From Sutcliffiella horikoshii DSM 8719 (GTDB lineage: Bacteria > Bacillota > Bacilli > Bacillales > Bacillaceae_I), in contig LQXN01000051.1 in the NCBI GenBank assembly GCA_001648575.1, positions 1 to 64,000 of the forward strand: DNA of 64,000 nucleotides, in the 5' to 3' direction. The notes beneath the pieces are model-generated. The model did no database searches and was not told the origin of the DNA. It saw only the letters and a list, made by a program, of their open reading frames with translations. A program made the position numbers and the translations under genes. Below are positions 33,939 through 43,374 of the stretch, piece by piece (position 1 is the first letter of the stretch; every line of letters starts with the position of its first letter).

Positions 33939-35111
33939 CTATTTATCATCAAAGGAAAACCCCTCCATTAGTATTTTTAATGGAGTATATACTTTCTCGC
34001 GCTTATAGTTACGTCTTAGATAGCTCCCATGATCATTAAGGTGTAACCTCATAGCAGCTTGCCTCCGCCGAACCATCTCTCTCCAATGATTAGCCTTTTC
34101 GCTTCCCAACTCCTCGGCAACCATGAGGTTTTTCTTATACTTCACTATTTCACGCTCAATTCTTCGCTGAGTATCACGTGCTTTAAGTATCTTCTGGTTT
34201 AATGCAGGATCAATCAGAAGTTGATTGTTTGTATTTACTCCCGGTATAAACGGTATGTGCAGATGTTTACAGTTGGCCCCCCGGTGACCACCCGCTTCGC
34301 CATATTTAGCTGACCAAGATTCATCATAAATTGATTTAAATTCACTACCTTCCGGCAACTCAGCAACAGGCCTTAAATCAACCACATTTCCCTGAATATG
34401 GGAACAAGCCTCACGTGCCCCTACATGACTTGTTACAAGTACGGTATGAACTCCATATTCAGCCATACGCTCCGTTCTAAGCTGGTTATATGTGTTACTT
34501 AATGTAGACTTTAAAACAGTCCGTACATACCCTTCAAGACTCCAGGAGTTGCCTCCTTTATCTTTTAATGTTGTCCGGATACCTCTTTGTACTAAATCGG
34601 TGATTGATCTCTCCAAAGCCTGCTCAAAGGTTTCTATTCCGGAATTAAATAAAGCAGAGGTTTGATTTAATATACTTTGATACGCGACCTGGGCTGAACC
34701 TATACCATACTGAGTTGTAATCAAAGACTGATTGACATAATTATCGATATCTTTCCAGGCTTGATTACTGTAAGCACGCATTACATCATCCAGATTCGTT
34801 GGCACCGGCTTGGTGGAATAAGGCATAGATTTATCGATGTTATCAATAATACCTTTACCAGCTTCTTCAAACATTCGAGAAACTTCCGACTCCGCAACAC
34901 TAGTAACTCTAGATATTAGCTTTGCTACTTCACTATTAAACAATCGCAATTCCAATAGCTTTTGAGCTTGCCAGTTAGTTATATCGTTTGAACCTTTGCT
35001 TAAGCGCCTGATGATGATGCGGATGATTTCACCCTCAAGTGAATTGTACAGTTCTGACATATTGCTGGACCATAAGTCTAGTTGATGTGGTGTAACTTTT
35101 GGCCGTGGCAT
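33939..35111 (-). CDS. phage minor capsid protein 2 (MuF-like)
   Basis: 390 residues. MPRPKVTPHQLDLWSSNMSE and the C-terminal C-x-H block (REACSHIQGNVVDL, GGHRGANCKHLHIPFIPG) match the min_cap2 family, a head-morphogenesis protein found after portal genes. The final 40 residues are basic. Follows the portal gene by four bases. Confidence 0.85.
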   Translation of the reverse strand: MPRPKVTPHQLDLWSSNMSELYNSLEGEIIRIIIRRLSKGSNDITNWQAQKLLELRLFNSEVAKLISRVTSVAESEVSRMFEEAGKGIIDNIDKSMPYSTKPVPTNLDDVMRAYSNQAWKDIDNYVNQSLITTQYGIGSAQVAYQSILNQTSALFNSGIETFEQALERSITDLVQRGIRTTLKDKGGNSWSLEGYVRTVLKSTLSNTYNQLRTERMAEYGVHTVLVTSHVGAREACSHIQGNVVDLRPVAELPEGSEFKSIYDESWSAKYGEAGGHRGANCKHLHIPFIPGVNTNNQLLIDPALNQKILKARDTQRRIEREIVKYKKNLMVAEELGSEKANHWREMVRRRQAAMRLHLNDHGSYLRRNYKREKVYTPLKILMEGFSFDDK

Positions 35112-35115
35112 TTAA

Positions 35116-36612
35116 TCACTCTCCATCACCAAACAATTGCTTTTCTGCTTGATTATCTAACATTGATAGGTCCAGTTCTAACCTGTCTGCCGTAATCTCT
35201 TTTAGCATCTGCCAAGCTTCTTCCTCAGTCAATCCATGAATCTTCATGATTGCTCTTTTCCTGCTTTGTAAACCACCGGCAACCATTTTTATTTGCTTAT
35301 TGATTTCTGCTTCCTTATCCTCCGCTACAGAGTCATCAAACCAGACCGTTACTTCCCAACCGTCTTTCGGTCCTTCAAATAGTTCGTATAACTCGGCCAG
35401 TTGCACGATAACCTCAATGAGTTCTGCAATCCCTTCCTCAATCACATTTTCATGTGATTGCTTTGTGCGGAATGTTTTACTGTTCTCAGAGACGACTTCA
35501 GTGGCAGTCTTAACGCTCTTTCCATCAAAGCTAAAGGACCCACTACTATAACCAGTTTGCATAGATAGTAAATTTAATAAAGAGTTGATAGCTGCAATAT
35601 GTTCCTCGACTCTAAGTTCGACGCTGTTATCATGAATTTTGGAATCGTCCATGTCTCCCAGCTGCATAGCCTGATACACTTCATCATCTGCATCAAAATA
35701 TCGTTGCATATTCCCATTCTCATCAACTACAACTTTTATAGCTGATGTAGGAACCAAAATGCGCTTCTTTCCTAGCCTAAACTCCCTCTGATAACTATCA
35801 AAAGCAATATCGAGGGTTTTTAATGTATCAAGGGCATTAGAGAAAATGGATACGCCTAAAGGACTGGACATATCAATGTGATTAGCGATGTTTGGCTTGA
35901 AGTAAACAAAACAGGAACGCTTAAAATCTTGGATTCTTACTTCTTCTTCTAGTTCTTCATAGAGAGTATTTAAAGGCACCTTTTTACCTAGATCAGCTAC
36001 CCCTTTTTCAGCAACAAATAGTTCGTTCTTAATTACATACTCACTGCCTTCCCAGAGGTGCCATTCAAGATGAGTGTATTTCTTATCACCTTTCCGTATC
36101 TCGTTTGGGAAAACAGCTTCATGTATGCCTTGGTTATCCCATCCTATAGGTATGAAACAATCTGCAGTAACATAGGAGAGCTTGATTTTTCCGTCAGATA
36201 CATAAGGCTTGATAACCATCCCACCAAGAGCAAACTGAAATTCCAGGTAATCTTGAAACCTCTTAACGAACTTGTTATCTTTGAAAACCTCTTTAATATT
36301 TTCCGAAAGGTTTTTTTCAGAAATATTTATTTCACAGCGTTCATTAAAAATTAATGTAGCCATTTCCTGTGATAATACTTTAGGCATGTTCAGTGTAGCC
36401 ATACGGCGTTTTTTCTCGCCGTTGATAGTTTGATACTTAATATCATGCCATTCGCTAAAATAGCCCTGGTACAGAGCTTTCCATTGGTCGATTTGTTTGT
36501 AATATTGGTCATCAATCGTAATGCTTTTCACATCCGATATGGACCGGATACCCTTAATTAGCCCCATTTTTTGCAGCACCCCCTTTACCTTCCCTATAAG
36601 TGATTTGAACAT
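35116..36612 (-). CDS. portal protein
   Basis: 498 residues, A118/SPP1-type portal: long helical N-terminus, LSQEMATLIFNERCEINIS, FVYFKPNIANHIDMSSPLGV, LRVEEHIAAINSLLNLLSMQ and an acidic C-terminal helix. Forms the dodecameric DNA channel. It lies between terminase and minor capsid genes as in other siphoviruses. Confidence 0.9.
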   Translation of the reverse strand: MFKSLIGKVKGVLQKMGLIKGIRSISDVKSITIDDQYYKQIDQWKALYQGYFSEWHDIKYQTINGEKKRRMATLNMPKVLSQEMATLIFNERCEINISEKNLSENIKEVFKDNKFVKRFQDYLEFQFALGGMVIKPYVSDGKIKLSYVTADCFIPIGWDNQGIHEAVFPNEIRKGDKKYTHLEWHLWEGSEYVIKNELFVAEKGVADLGKKVPLNTLYEELEEEVRIQDFKRSCFVYFKPNIANHIDMSSPLGVSIFSNALDTLKTLDIAFDSYQREFRLGKKRILVPTSAIKVVVDENGNMQRYFDADDEVYQAMQLGDMDDSKIHDNSVELRVEEHIAAINSLLNLLSMQTGYSSGSFSFDGKSVKTATEVVSENSKTFRTKQSHENVIEEGIAELIEVIVQLAELYELFEGPKDGWEVTVWFDDSVAEDKEAEINKQIKMVAGGLQSRKRAIMKIHGLTEEEAWQMLKEITADRLELDLSMLDNQAEKQLFGDGE

Positions 36613-36629
36613 TGTGTATCACCGCCATT

Positions 36630-37916
36630 CTAAAGGACAAATTTCTTGTAAAAGTAATTATTGCTGTATCTGCATTCATCCATGCTGTGGTTAAAGTCAT
36701 CGACTGGCTTGCCGTCTTTATCCCTCGTATACATTCCAATCTCTTTCAAGAAATTGTAGTGATCATATTCATTTGTCTCAATCAAAACAAACTGCTCGTT
36801 TGTCATTGATGATTGTAGGCGCTCTATTCCTACTTCAATACCAACTGACGAGCCTTTTACATCGTTTGAGTTATTATTTGCTGGAGAAGTATCAACACCT
36901 AATAAATGCAACTCTTCCCGAAGGGATTTACATGCTGGATCCACAAACACTTCTGAGCGTCTCATATTGAATGTTTTCTGACACCACAAGATGAATTTCT
37001 TGATTTCACGAGCATACACACTCATGGCCTTGGTTTCTCCAGTGTCTTTCCCACTGTGATAGTAATGGGCAACACGATTCAGACGGAAATAAGGTTTTCC
37101 TTTGTCCCTATGCTTCGTCACTATGTTACAACTACAACTTGTCGCATCACTCTGACCGCCATCCGCAGAGAAGTAAAGCTCAATCTTCTGACCTTCTAGT
37201 TGAGGTTTGATATTATTTTTCATGCTAAACATGCTATAGATAACACCAGCAGGAATAACCCTCTTTCCGTACCAGTCACGCTGGAGTAGATAAGGGTTTT
37301 TTGAAAGAATATCGAAAATTTCTTTTTTACGTTCTTCAGTAATAATTGGGTTATCCTGAATGGTCCAATGTGTCCATCTTGTATTTTGAACTTCGAAAAC
37401 TTCTTTTATTACCGGATGGTGAGGGGCCGGAGGATTCAAGTCAGCCAGATGGTACCGGTCTTGTGCTGCAAATGTCCGCCTGAAGCATTCCTGGATCATA
37501 GCCATGTGGAGCAAGTTGATTTCTCCGAATGCTACACTACCTAAAGACATACCAGTTATTGCTCCAACACTATTACTTTTACCTCCACCCTTGTAATAAA
37601 TCTTTTTTACTCCATTCGGTGTATGCAATTCCATGTGTGAGCCATGTTCATCGTGTTTCAAGTCATAAAGTCCATCAAAGATGTGCATTAGGCCCGTGCC
37701 ATCGCCATCCATAAATAAGCGGTAAGCTTGTTCCTGGTTATAAGCGACCAGTAGATGGTTTGTATCTCGACTCCATGAGTAATAGTCTGCTAATCGGAAA
37801 TGCGCTGCAGTAGTTTTCCCGCTTCTCGGCGTTCCCTCCAACACATCGAACGTGTAGTCAAACGGACGATAGATAACTTCTAATTGCTTGGGGCTGAAAA
37901 CAATATTCTTAGTCAT
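36630..37916 (-). CDS. terminase large subunit
   Basis: About 428 residues. Walker A-like EGTPRSGKTT near the N-terminus, the ATPase coupling segment FRRTFAAQDRYHLADLNPPA, and nuclease-type aspartates in ELYFSADGGQSDATS and EVFVDPACKSL. PBSX/YqaT type, likely headful packaging. ATG 37916 overlaps the small-subunit end; a GTG nine bases upstream is an alternative. Confidence 0.92.
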   Translation of the reverse strand: MTKNIVFSPKQLEVIYRPFDYTFDVLEGTPRSGKTTAAHFRLADYYSWSRDTNHLLVAYNQEQAYRLFMDGDGTGLMHIFDGLYDLKHDEHGSHMELHTPNGVKKIYYKGGGKSNSVGAITGMSLGSVAFGEINLLHMAMIQECFRRTFAAQDRYHLADLNPPAPHHPVIKEVFEVQNTRWTHWTIQDNPIITEERKKEIFDILSKNPYLLQRDWYGKRVIPAGVIYSMFSMKNNIKPQLEGQKIELYFSADGGQSDATSCSCNIVTKHRDKGKPYFRLNRVAHYYHSGKDTGETKAMSVYAREIKKFILWCQKTFNMRRSEVFVDPACKSLREELHLLGVDTSPANNNSNDVKGSSVGIEVGIERLQSSMTNEQFVLIETNEYDHYNFLKEIGMYTRDKDGKPVDDFNHSMDECRYSNNYFYKKFVL

Positions 37917-38844
37917 CACTCTCACGTTCCCTTAATTCCTCATATTGCTTCCTACCTTTAATAAGAGCATCAAGCATAGATGTGTTTTTCTTATCGCCAC
38001 GAAGTTTAGAAGCTCGCATTTTAGCAAACTCTGTTTCAGCTTCAGTTTTAACAATATCCCTTTTAACTTTTTGTATAGTGGTCTTAAGTAATTCTTCTTT
38101 TAAAGGCTGTTCTCCATATGATTTTTCAATATCATGTTTTTGTTTAATCGCCTTTACCAATTGATTAGTAATACGCGTCAAAGCCTCTTCTACGTTTAGT
38201 AGATCGTCAATTTTTCGATACTGGGTCTCTTCAATCTGAGTAACAACTAAAGCTGAGGTTTTTACAGGAACCCTCAATTCCACCCCATTTTTTTCTATAA
38301 CTTGAATATCTTTAGAATTTTTTAATTCTTGGAGTACTCTTCGCTCTTTTTCTGTCAGCCCATCTTCAAGCCTTTTAATTCGCATCATCATTCTTCTCTG
38401 ACGAATAGATAGTTCCCTAATCGTAATATCTATTTGATACAAGGGATCTGTCTCTATTTCTTCAAATAACGCTCTCTCTTCGTCGTCCAAATAGTCCCAC
38501 ATAAGAGTTTCATATTCTCCTGTTACTACCGCATTCCTATTCCCTGTAGGCGCAGAACCTCCTGGATTCCCTTTTGCATTCTTGTTACCTGGTGGGGCTT
38601 TACCACCCTTATTACCCTTTGCATTTTGACTTCCCTTAGGGGCACCACGTTTAGGAGCGCTCCTTTTCGATTTAGGAGCGCTCCCTTTCAATTCTGATTC
38701 CCAATTATCTTGTGATTTCCATTTTCGGATGGTTGAACTTGTCACTCCCAAATGTTCAGCAATCTCAACTAATTTCTTTTCTCCGTTGGATTGAATCCAT
38801 ATCTGTTTTGCTTCATCTCTTTTCGGGTCTCTTGGTCTAGCCAT
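37909..38844 (-). CDS. terminase small subunit (YqaS-like)
   Basis: 311 residues. N-terminal HTH (KKLVEIAEHLGVTSSTIRKW), then a low-complexity linker with GAPKGSQNAKGN, PPGNKNAKGN and PTGNRNAVVTGEYE units and a helical body. The arrangement matches the YqaS/XtmA group that recognises the packaging site. Stop overlaps the large-subunit start. Confidence 0.87.
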   Translation of the reverse strand: MARPRDPKRDEAKQIWIQSNGEKKLVEIAEHLGVTSSTIRKWKSQDNWESELKGSAPKSKRSAPKRGAPKGSQNAKGNKGGKAPPGNKNAKGNPGGSAPTGNRNAVVTGEYETLMWDYLDDEERALFEEIETDPLYQIDITIRELSIRQRRMMMRIKRLEDGLTEKERRVLQELKNSKDIQVIEKNGVELRVPVKTSALVVTQIEETQYRKIDDLLNVEEALTRITNQLVKAIKQKHDIEKSYGEQPLKEELLKTTIQKVKRDIVKTEAETEFAKMRASKLRGDKKNTSMLDALIKGRKQYEELRERESDD

Positions 38845-38892
38845 GCTACATCACCTTCCACCTCCGAAGGTATTTAAGTTTGAGTTTGTTTC

Positions 38893-39120
38893 CTAAAAAT
38901 CATCTTTTTGTAGCTCTAAATCTATTTCAATAAGTTTCTTCAAATCATCGACACTTTTAATCTCTATTCTGCCTTCTTGAAAGTCTTTTACCCATCGAGC
39001 TATGCCCGCCTGTATGATTTTTCTATATTTCTCTTTTGATTCAAGGACTCCACTCACTAAGGCGACTTCATGTTCAATCAATAACTCATCTGAATTAGAA
39101 CATTTGTTCTCTTTTTTCAT
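38893..39120 (-). CDS. small phage protein, unknown
   Basis: 75 residues from ATG 39120, with GGGAGG close before it (spacing short). A longer form from 39171 has no ribosome site. Helical, acidic, ending LKKLIEIDLELQKDDF. It lies just before the terminase genes; function unknown. Confidence 0.6.
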   Translation of the reverse strand: MKKENKCSNSDELLIEHEVALVSGVLESKEKYRKIIQAGIARWVKDFQEGRIEIKSVDDLKKLIEIDLELQKDDF

Positions 39121-39220
39121 TGCCTCCCACCGACCTTTCAAATATAATGAAAGTGAGATAGTGGCTTTCATACAACTGTGGCCACAGCTTTTCCACTATC
39201 TCTGCCGATGTTTCGGCTCT

Positions 39221-39253
39221 CTTTAAGGGAGGTGTTCCAGCACCTCTCTTTTT
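39221..39253. terminator. hairpin upstream of terminase region
   Basis: GGGAGGTG, TTCCAG, CACCTCTC stem followed by TTTTTTATTTTG on the + strand, beside the stop of the ParB-methyltransferase gene. The better U-tract faces rightward. Confidence 0.6.
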
Positions 39254-39261
39254 TATTTTGA

Positions 39262-40542
39262 TTAGATCAAGCCTGGCTCTATTCCCGTATGTTCATAGAA
39301 TCGCTTTTTAATAACATCACAAAAAACAGGATCTAATTCTAACGTTCTACATGTCCTTTCAGTTTGTTCACATGTCATTAGAGTAGAACCACTTCCACCA
39401 AACAGATCCACTACAAGATCACTTTTCTTGCTGCTGTTTTTCAATGGAATAGCAATTAACTCTAAAGGCTTTTGAGTAGGGTGTACATACTTGTTTATAT
39501 TTCCTCTACTCACTTCCCAAACTGTTGATGGATCCTGAATTTCTTCTGGCAAACCAGCTTTCCAAACAGTAGATTGTTTTCTATTTCCGTGCCAAGTTGG
39601 TGATTTTCCTTTTTTAAATGCATAGAAAACAGGTTCATGTTGCCATTTGTATTGACTCCAACCGAATGAAGGATAATTTTTCACCCAAATGCATTGTGCA
39701 CGAACTATAATATTGTGCTTATTCATAGCATTCTCAAATTCCCTTTGATAAGAGGAGCCATGAAATACATATATGGCTGCTGTATCTTTCATAAGATGCG
39801 AATAACTTTGAAATACGCCATCTAGAAAGCTGTCAAACTCTTCTGCAGACATATCGTCATTCAAAATCGAATCACGACCAGATTTACTTAACTCTTTGGA
39901 ATCACTTTTAATAGCAACGTTGTAAGGAGGGTCCGTTATAACTAAATCTGCTTTCTCACCATCCATAAGCTTTTCAATATCCTTTATTTTTGTAGCATCA
40001 CCGCAAACTAGCACATGCCTGCCTAGCTTCCAGACATCCCCGTATCTCGTTTCTGGTTCTACAATACTTTCGACAGCTGCTTCAACATCAAAGTTATCTT
40101 CTTCTACTGGTGCATCTATCTCAGAATCAATTGGTAAGCTATCAATTAACTCATTCCATTCAATCTGATCAAAACCAGTAACCTCAAAACCTAATGAGGA
40201 CTCCGATAATTCTTGAAGGATTTCTGCTAACTTATCTAAATCCCAATCACCGCTTATCTTATTTAAAGCGATATTGAGTGCTTTTTCTTTCGTGATATCC
40301 ATATCTACTACAGAGACATCTACTTCTCTAAAGCCATCATTCACTAAAACTTTAAAACGCTGATGACCTCCTACAAGGTTTCCCGTTTGCTTATTCCATA
40401 CCAACGGCTCTACATAACCAAATTCGATTATGGATTTTTTGAGTTTTTCATACTCTGCATCACCAGGTTGCAAATCTTTCCGCGGATTATACGGAGCAGG
40501 ATTTATTTTCTCAATCTTTATTTTTTCTATAATCAAACTCAA
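39262..40542 (-). CDS. ParB-domain fused N6-adenine DNA methyltransferase
   Basis: 426 residues. Residues 1-100 form a ParB/sulfiredoxin-like N-domain (NPAPYNPRKDL, GGHQRFKVLVNDG). Residues 165-420 form an N6/N4 methyltransferase: catalytic DPPY in LVITDPPYNVAI, then AdoMet motif VDLFGGSGSTL near the C-terminus, so beta-type order. HPTQKPLELI precedes motif I. Such fusions are frequent in Firmicutes phages and may mark phage DNA against restriction. Confidence 0.88.
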   Translation of the reverse strand: MSLIIEKIKIEKINPAPYNPRKDLQPGDAEYEKLKKSIIEFGYVEPLVWNKQTGNLVGGHQRFKVLVNDGFREVDVSVVDMDITKEKALNIALNKISGDWDLDKLAEILQELSESSLGFEVTGFDQIEWNELIDSLPIDSEIDAPVEEDNFDVEAAVESIVEPETRYGDVWKLGRHVLVCGDATKIKDIEKLMDGEKADLVITDPPYNVAIKSDSKELSKSGRDSILNDDMSAEEFDSFLDGVFQSYSHLMKDTAAIYVFHGSSYQREFENAMNKHNIIVRAQCIWVKNYPSFGWSQYKWQHEPVFYAFKKGKSPTWHGNRKQSTVWKAGLPEEIQDPSTVWEVSRGNINKYVHPTQKPLELIAIPLKNSSKKSDLVVDLFGGSGSTLMTCEQTERTCRTLELDPVFCDVIKKRFYEHTGIEPGLI

Positions 40543-40548
40543 TACCTC

Positions 40549-40573
40549 CCTAAAAAAACGCCACCGAAGGTGA
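40549..40573 (-). terminator. terminator after the late regulator gene
   Basis: CGTCACCTTCGGTGGCG stem-loop followed by TTTTTTTAG on the minus strand, in the 94-base gap before the methyltransferase gene. Confidence 0.7.
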
Positions 40574-40636
40574 CGTCCGTTCCCGATATATTGTGGAGAG
40601 CCTCAATTAATCTGCCTCCCCGTCCTGCCTTCCATT

Positions 40637-41089
40637 TTACACAGCTTTTTTTTCTAAATTCAACAATGTAACAAAGTGGCTATTTTGGCTCAATTGGTTC
40701 AGAATGGCATCTTTGGTCTTTTTGGCTTGGTTCCGAGAAAAACCCACATGGTATGCAATAGCTCGGTAACTCATTCTGTCTAATAGGCAATCATACACAA
40801 CTCGTTCCAATTCATCTTCCAGGAGCTCCCCCGCCATTTCAAGGGCATAAACCATTTGTTGATATTTATCTAATCGGTTAAGCAAACGCTCTTCTCTTAT
40901 ATCTGCATCCTTTAATTCTGCCTGGCTTTTCCCTTTACTTCCTGAAGGCAAAGACGCTTCATCTCCATATTGAGCTACACCCCAATTTCTCATAGGTATA
41001 GTTTCTCCGTGAATGATCTTTTCAAGTCTTCTCACTTCATTTTTCATCCAGCTGTAGTCACGTATTAACTCCTCAATTTGTCCGACCAT
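40637..41089 (-). CDS. ArpU/RinA-type late transcription regulator
   Basis: 150 residues with a C-terminal sigma-like HTH (YRAIAYHVGFSRNQAKKTKD). Located at the end of the middle genes and before terminase, the usual place of ArpU/RinA activators that switch on late transcription. An N-terminal coiled coil is present. Confidence 0.78.
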   Translation of the reverse strand: MVGQIEELIRDYSWMKNEVRRLEKIIHGETIPMRNWGVAQYGDEASLPSGSKGKSQAELKDADIREERLLNRLDKYQQMVYALEMAGELLEDELERVVYDCLLDRMSYRAIAYHVGFSRNQAKKTKDAILNQLSQNSHFVTLLNLEKKAV

Positions 41090-41101
41090 TCTATTTCCCC
41101 C

Positions 41102-41284
41102 TTATCGTTGTATATAAGCTCCACCCTTTTTACGTACATACCTAGGCCCATTTGTCCCCATGAGCTCTCTTATATCCTGTTCACTCAATTGCTCAGTTTT
41201 TTTTCTTTTTTTCTTTTGGGGCTGCTCTTTGGGTGTATGCTTCTTTTTCCAATTATTTAATTGCTCAGCTAGGCTTCCATTCAT
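41102..41284 (-). CDS. small basic phage protein
   Basis: 60 residues with a Lys-rich middle (PKEQPQKKKRKKTEQ) and SEQDIRELMGTNGPRYVRKK. 12 bases before the regulator gene. Such short genes occur commonly at this spot in Bacillus phages; function unknown. Confidence 0.65.
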   Translation of the reverse strand: MNGSLAEQLNNWKKKHTPKEQPQKKKRKKTEQLSEQDIRELMGTNGPRYVRKKGGAYIQR

Positions 41285-41315
41285 CCTTCTATCCCCTTAT
41301 GAGAAAATAAATACA

Positions 41316-41372
41316 AAAAGAGGACACCAAACAAACAGTAATAACTGCTTGTCTAGTGTCCTCCAGTTGGCT
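41316..41372. terminator. long hairpin, left border of cargo block
   Basis: GAGGACACCAAACAAACAG / CTGCTTGTCTAGTGTCCTC is a long, nearly complete stem. It shares AAACAAAC, TTGTCTAGTG and CCTCCAGTT with the hairpin at 43598-43645. The two bracket DUF3954, the membrane protein and the DUF5677-like gene. Confidence 0.7.
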
Positions 41373-41379
41373 GGTAGAA

Positions 41380-42411
41380 CTATATATAAAAGTTCCTCAT
41401 TGTTTTTTTCACTTCATCTAATTGCTTATCTTTTTTGTAATGTTCGAGAACTGCTACTATCGCGTAAGATAAATATTGAAATGCTATAGATCTAGCTTCT
41501 TCACTTTCTTTTACAATATTATTGAGTACTACCTCACCATCTTTAACAGTTAATTGATTAGTAGCGTTTAAAGTATGCACTTCTTGTGACAGATTTCCAT
41601 AAATGCTATATTCATCTTCGCGACCAATACTTACAGCTAAAGCATAAATACTATTAATCCCTGTTTCTAATGAATACCAAGTAATTTTTTTTACATTTTG
41701 TTTTCTTAATGCTTTTATTTCACTTCTAACCTCTTTAAATGTACTTTGGGAAGATAATCTCGACAATTCGTTTTTAAGCTTTTGCTTAGCATTATTGATT
41801 TCTAAGATTTGATCTCTTTTTTCTGTAATACTCTTTCTCAATCTTTCAATTTCAGTATTATTTGAAATGATGTCATTATGATATTCATCAATCCTATCTT
41901 CGTAACCTTGTATAAATAAATTGGCTTTTTCAGTATCCTTCAAACTACTACAATTTAATCGGGCAAGATCTCTTCTGTTAATATTTTTATTTTTCATCAA
42001 TTCAAAAAACTTATTCTTACTTTGGTAATGTTCTATATTTTCTTCGAATTTATCAATATTCTTTTGTAGCACTTTGATAAAATAATCAAATTGCTTTAAT
42101 TGGCTAACGGCACTTTCTTTTCTATCAAAATAATAATACGCTATCGATCTAAAATCAGAATTGCACTCTATCATAAACATTAAATACCAACAATTTTCAA
42201 TAACACTTCTTGCTAAACTCAGTGTAGGTTCTCCACATTTGTTATTATGCAAGATTTCTATTGCTTTATTTTTCTCGGCTATTTTCCTAAATAAGAGTAA
42301 TGGCATTATCTTTGAAATCAACGGCTCTTTATTGCGTTCCAAAGGGATTTCTCCAAAAATTTCAGCTATAATCTCTTCTGATTTATTAATTAAGTATGCT
42401 TCTGCACTCAA
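41380..42411 (-). CDS. DUF5677-like protein, cargo gene 2
   Basis: 343 residues from TTG 42411; the start overlaps the TGA of a duplicated DUF3954 tail, with GAGGGGG as ribosome site. LARSVIENCWYLMFMIECNS and ISRE-like ends with SIYGNLSQEVHTLNATN resemble DUF5677 proteins. A coiled coil (about 150-235) joins the two parts. Members of this group occur in phage and defence contexts, function unproven. The terminator hairpin follows the stop, so this closes the cargo block. Confidence 0.7.
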   Translation of the reverse strand: MSAEAYLINKSEEIIAEIFGEIPLERNKEPLISKIMPLLLFRKIAEKNKAIEILHNNKCGEPTLSLARSVIENCWYLMFMIECNSDFRSIAYYYFDRKESAVSQLKQFDYFIKVLQKNIDKFEENIEHYQSKNKFFELMKNKNINRRDLARLNCSSLKDTEKANLFIQGYEDRIDEYHNDIISNNTEIERLRKSITEKRDQILEINNAKQKLKNELSRLSSQSTFKEVRSEIKALRKQNVKKITWYSLETGINSIYALAVSIGREDEYSIYGNLSQEVHTLNATNQLTVKDGEVVLNNIVKESEEARSIAFQYLSYAIVAVLEHYKKDKQLDEVKKTMRNFYI

Positions 42412-42455
42412 AATTCTTCCCCCTCATCAAACTTCACCCTATTTACCCTACCCTG
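42408..42455 (-). repeat. duplicated tail of the DUF3954 gene
   Basis: Encodes QGRVNRVKFDEGEEF stop, against QGKVKRVKFDEGEEF at the end of the complete gene (43371-43418). Many differences are silent, so the copies have diverged under coding constraint or come from different phages. The stop of cargo gene 1 (42448-42450) lies inside it, and the start of cargo gene 2 overlaps its TGA. Confidence 0.85.
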
Positions 42456-43374
42456 ATTTATTTCCCTCCACTCCAACAGAAGCCTTGATTTCTCTTTCTC
42501 TTTCTTTTTCCTTTTCCTCTATAATTACATTGAGTATCATTCTAATAAATTGGATTCTTCGTTTCTCTTTAGTAAATTCATGATACACAAAATACACAAG
42601 TGCCAAGAACGGGAAAATATAACCGATTATTTCAATAAGGTCACTTGTATTTTTAAATTGTCCTGAACTTTCTTCCATAAAAATTCTTTCAATGATTGTA
42701 TTAATATTAGTTGGAGTTGTAAATCGATTTGTTACTAAGGACGATGAAAAAAATGTTAGTGATGCAAACAAATATAAACCTGTTTTACTTAGTAAATTAT
42801 TTTTTTCATAAAGACTTAAGTATCCATTGATTAGTTTTAAATCTGCTTCTGAATTAACCCTTTGGAAAATTTTATTTTTTATTTCTTTCAAGTTATTTAA
42901 AACGTCAATTTCGTTTGTATCTTTTAATATTTCATAAAAAAATTTATTATCTACATTTAGATTAGTCATCCAAAAGAATAAAGTATTTTTTGAATTAGTA
43001 GTTGACTTTAGATTCTTTTCGTAACTTTTAATATCTAAACGTTCATAACTCCAAGTAAAAAAATTTAAAATTAGTAATGATATATAAGTTGTAATAATAA
43101 TGGCAGAAATTTTAAAGAAAATAATTGTATATGAATTGAAAAATATTGATAATACACCAGATAATACAAATAGTGATATAGCTATTAAAAGAAATTTTAA
43201 TACAACTCCAATTATTATCCTGACGATATCCCATATACTTTCCTTTAACTTTAAAAATATAACTTTTATATTATCTCCTATGAAGGTGGTGCACCTATGA
43301 ATTGAAATTGAAAAAGAAATTAGTGTTATTACTAGTAATGAAAAAATACTATTAAAATTTTTAACTGCCTTCAG
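42448..43374 (-). CDS. five-segment membrane protein, cargo gene 1, CTG start
   Basis: 308 residues if started at CTG 43374. That codon overlaps the DUF3954 TGA (TTCTGA) and follows GAGGGGG by a normal distance. The frame is open from 43374 to 42448; no ATG, GTG or TTG occurs in it until 42969, which would cut away 135 residues including three membrane segments (NFNSIFSLLVITLISFSISI; KFLLIAISLFVLSGVLSIFF; KISAIIITTYISLLILNFF). Two more follow (LLSKTGLYLFASLTFFSSSL; IIGYIFPFLALVYFVYHEF), then a charged C-terminus. Very AT-rich. Unknown family; superinfection exclusion is a plausible guess. Confidence 0.7.
   Translation of the reverse strand: MKAVKNFNSIFSLLVITLISFSISIHRCTTFIGDNIKVIFLKLKESIWDIVRIIIGVVLKFLLIAISLFVLSGVLSIFFNSYTIIFFKISAIIITTYISLLILNFFTWSYERLDIKSYEKNLKSTTNSKNTLFFWMTNLNVDNKFFYEILKDTNEIDVLNNLKEIKNKIFQRVNSEADLKLINGYLSLYEKNNLLSKTGLYLFASLTFFSSSLVTNRFTTPTNINTIIERIFMEESSGQFKNTSDLIEIIGYIFPFLALVYFVYHEFTKEKRRIQFIRMILNVIIEEKEKEREREIKASVGVEGNKSG

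Noticed and set aside
43100-43300. 66-codon rightward frame in the AT-rich cargo gene
   Set aside because: Antisense to the open 308-codon membrane-protein frame, with Asn/Ile-rich shadow composition.
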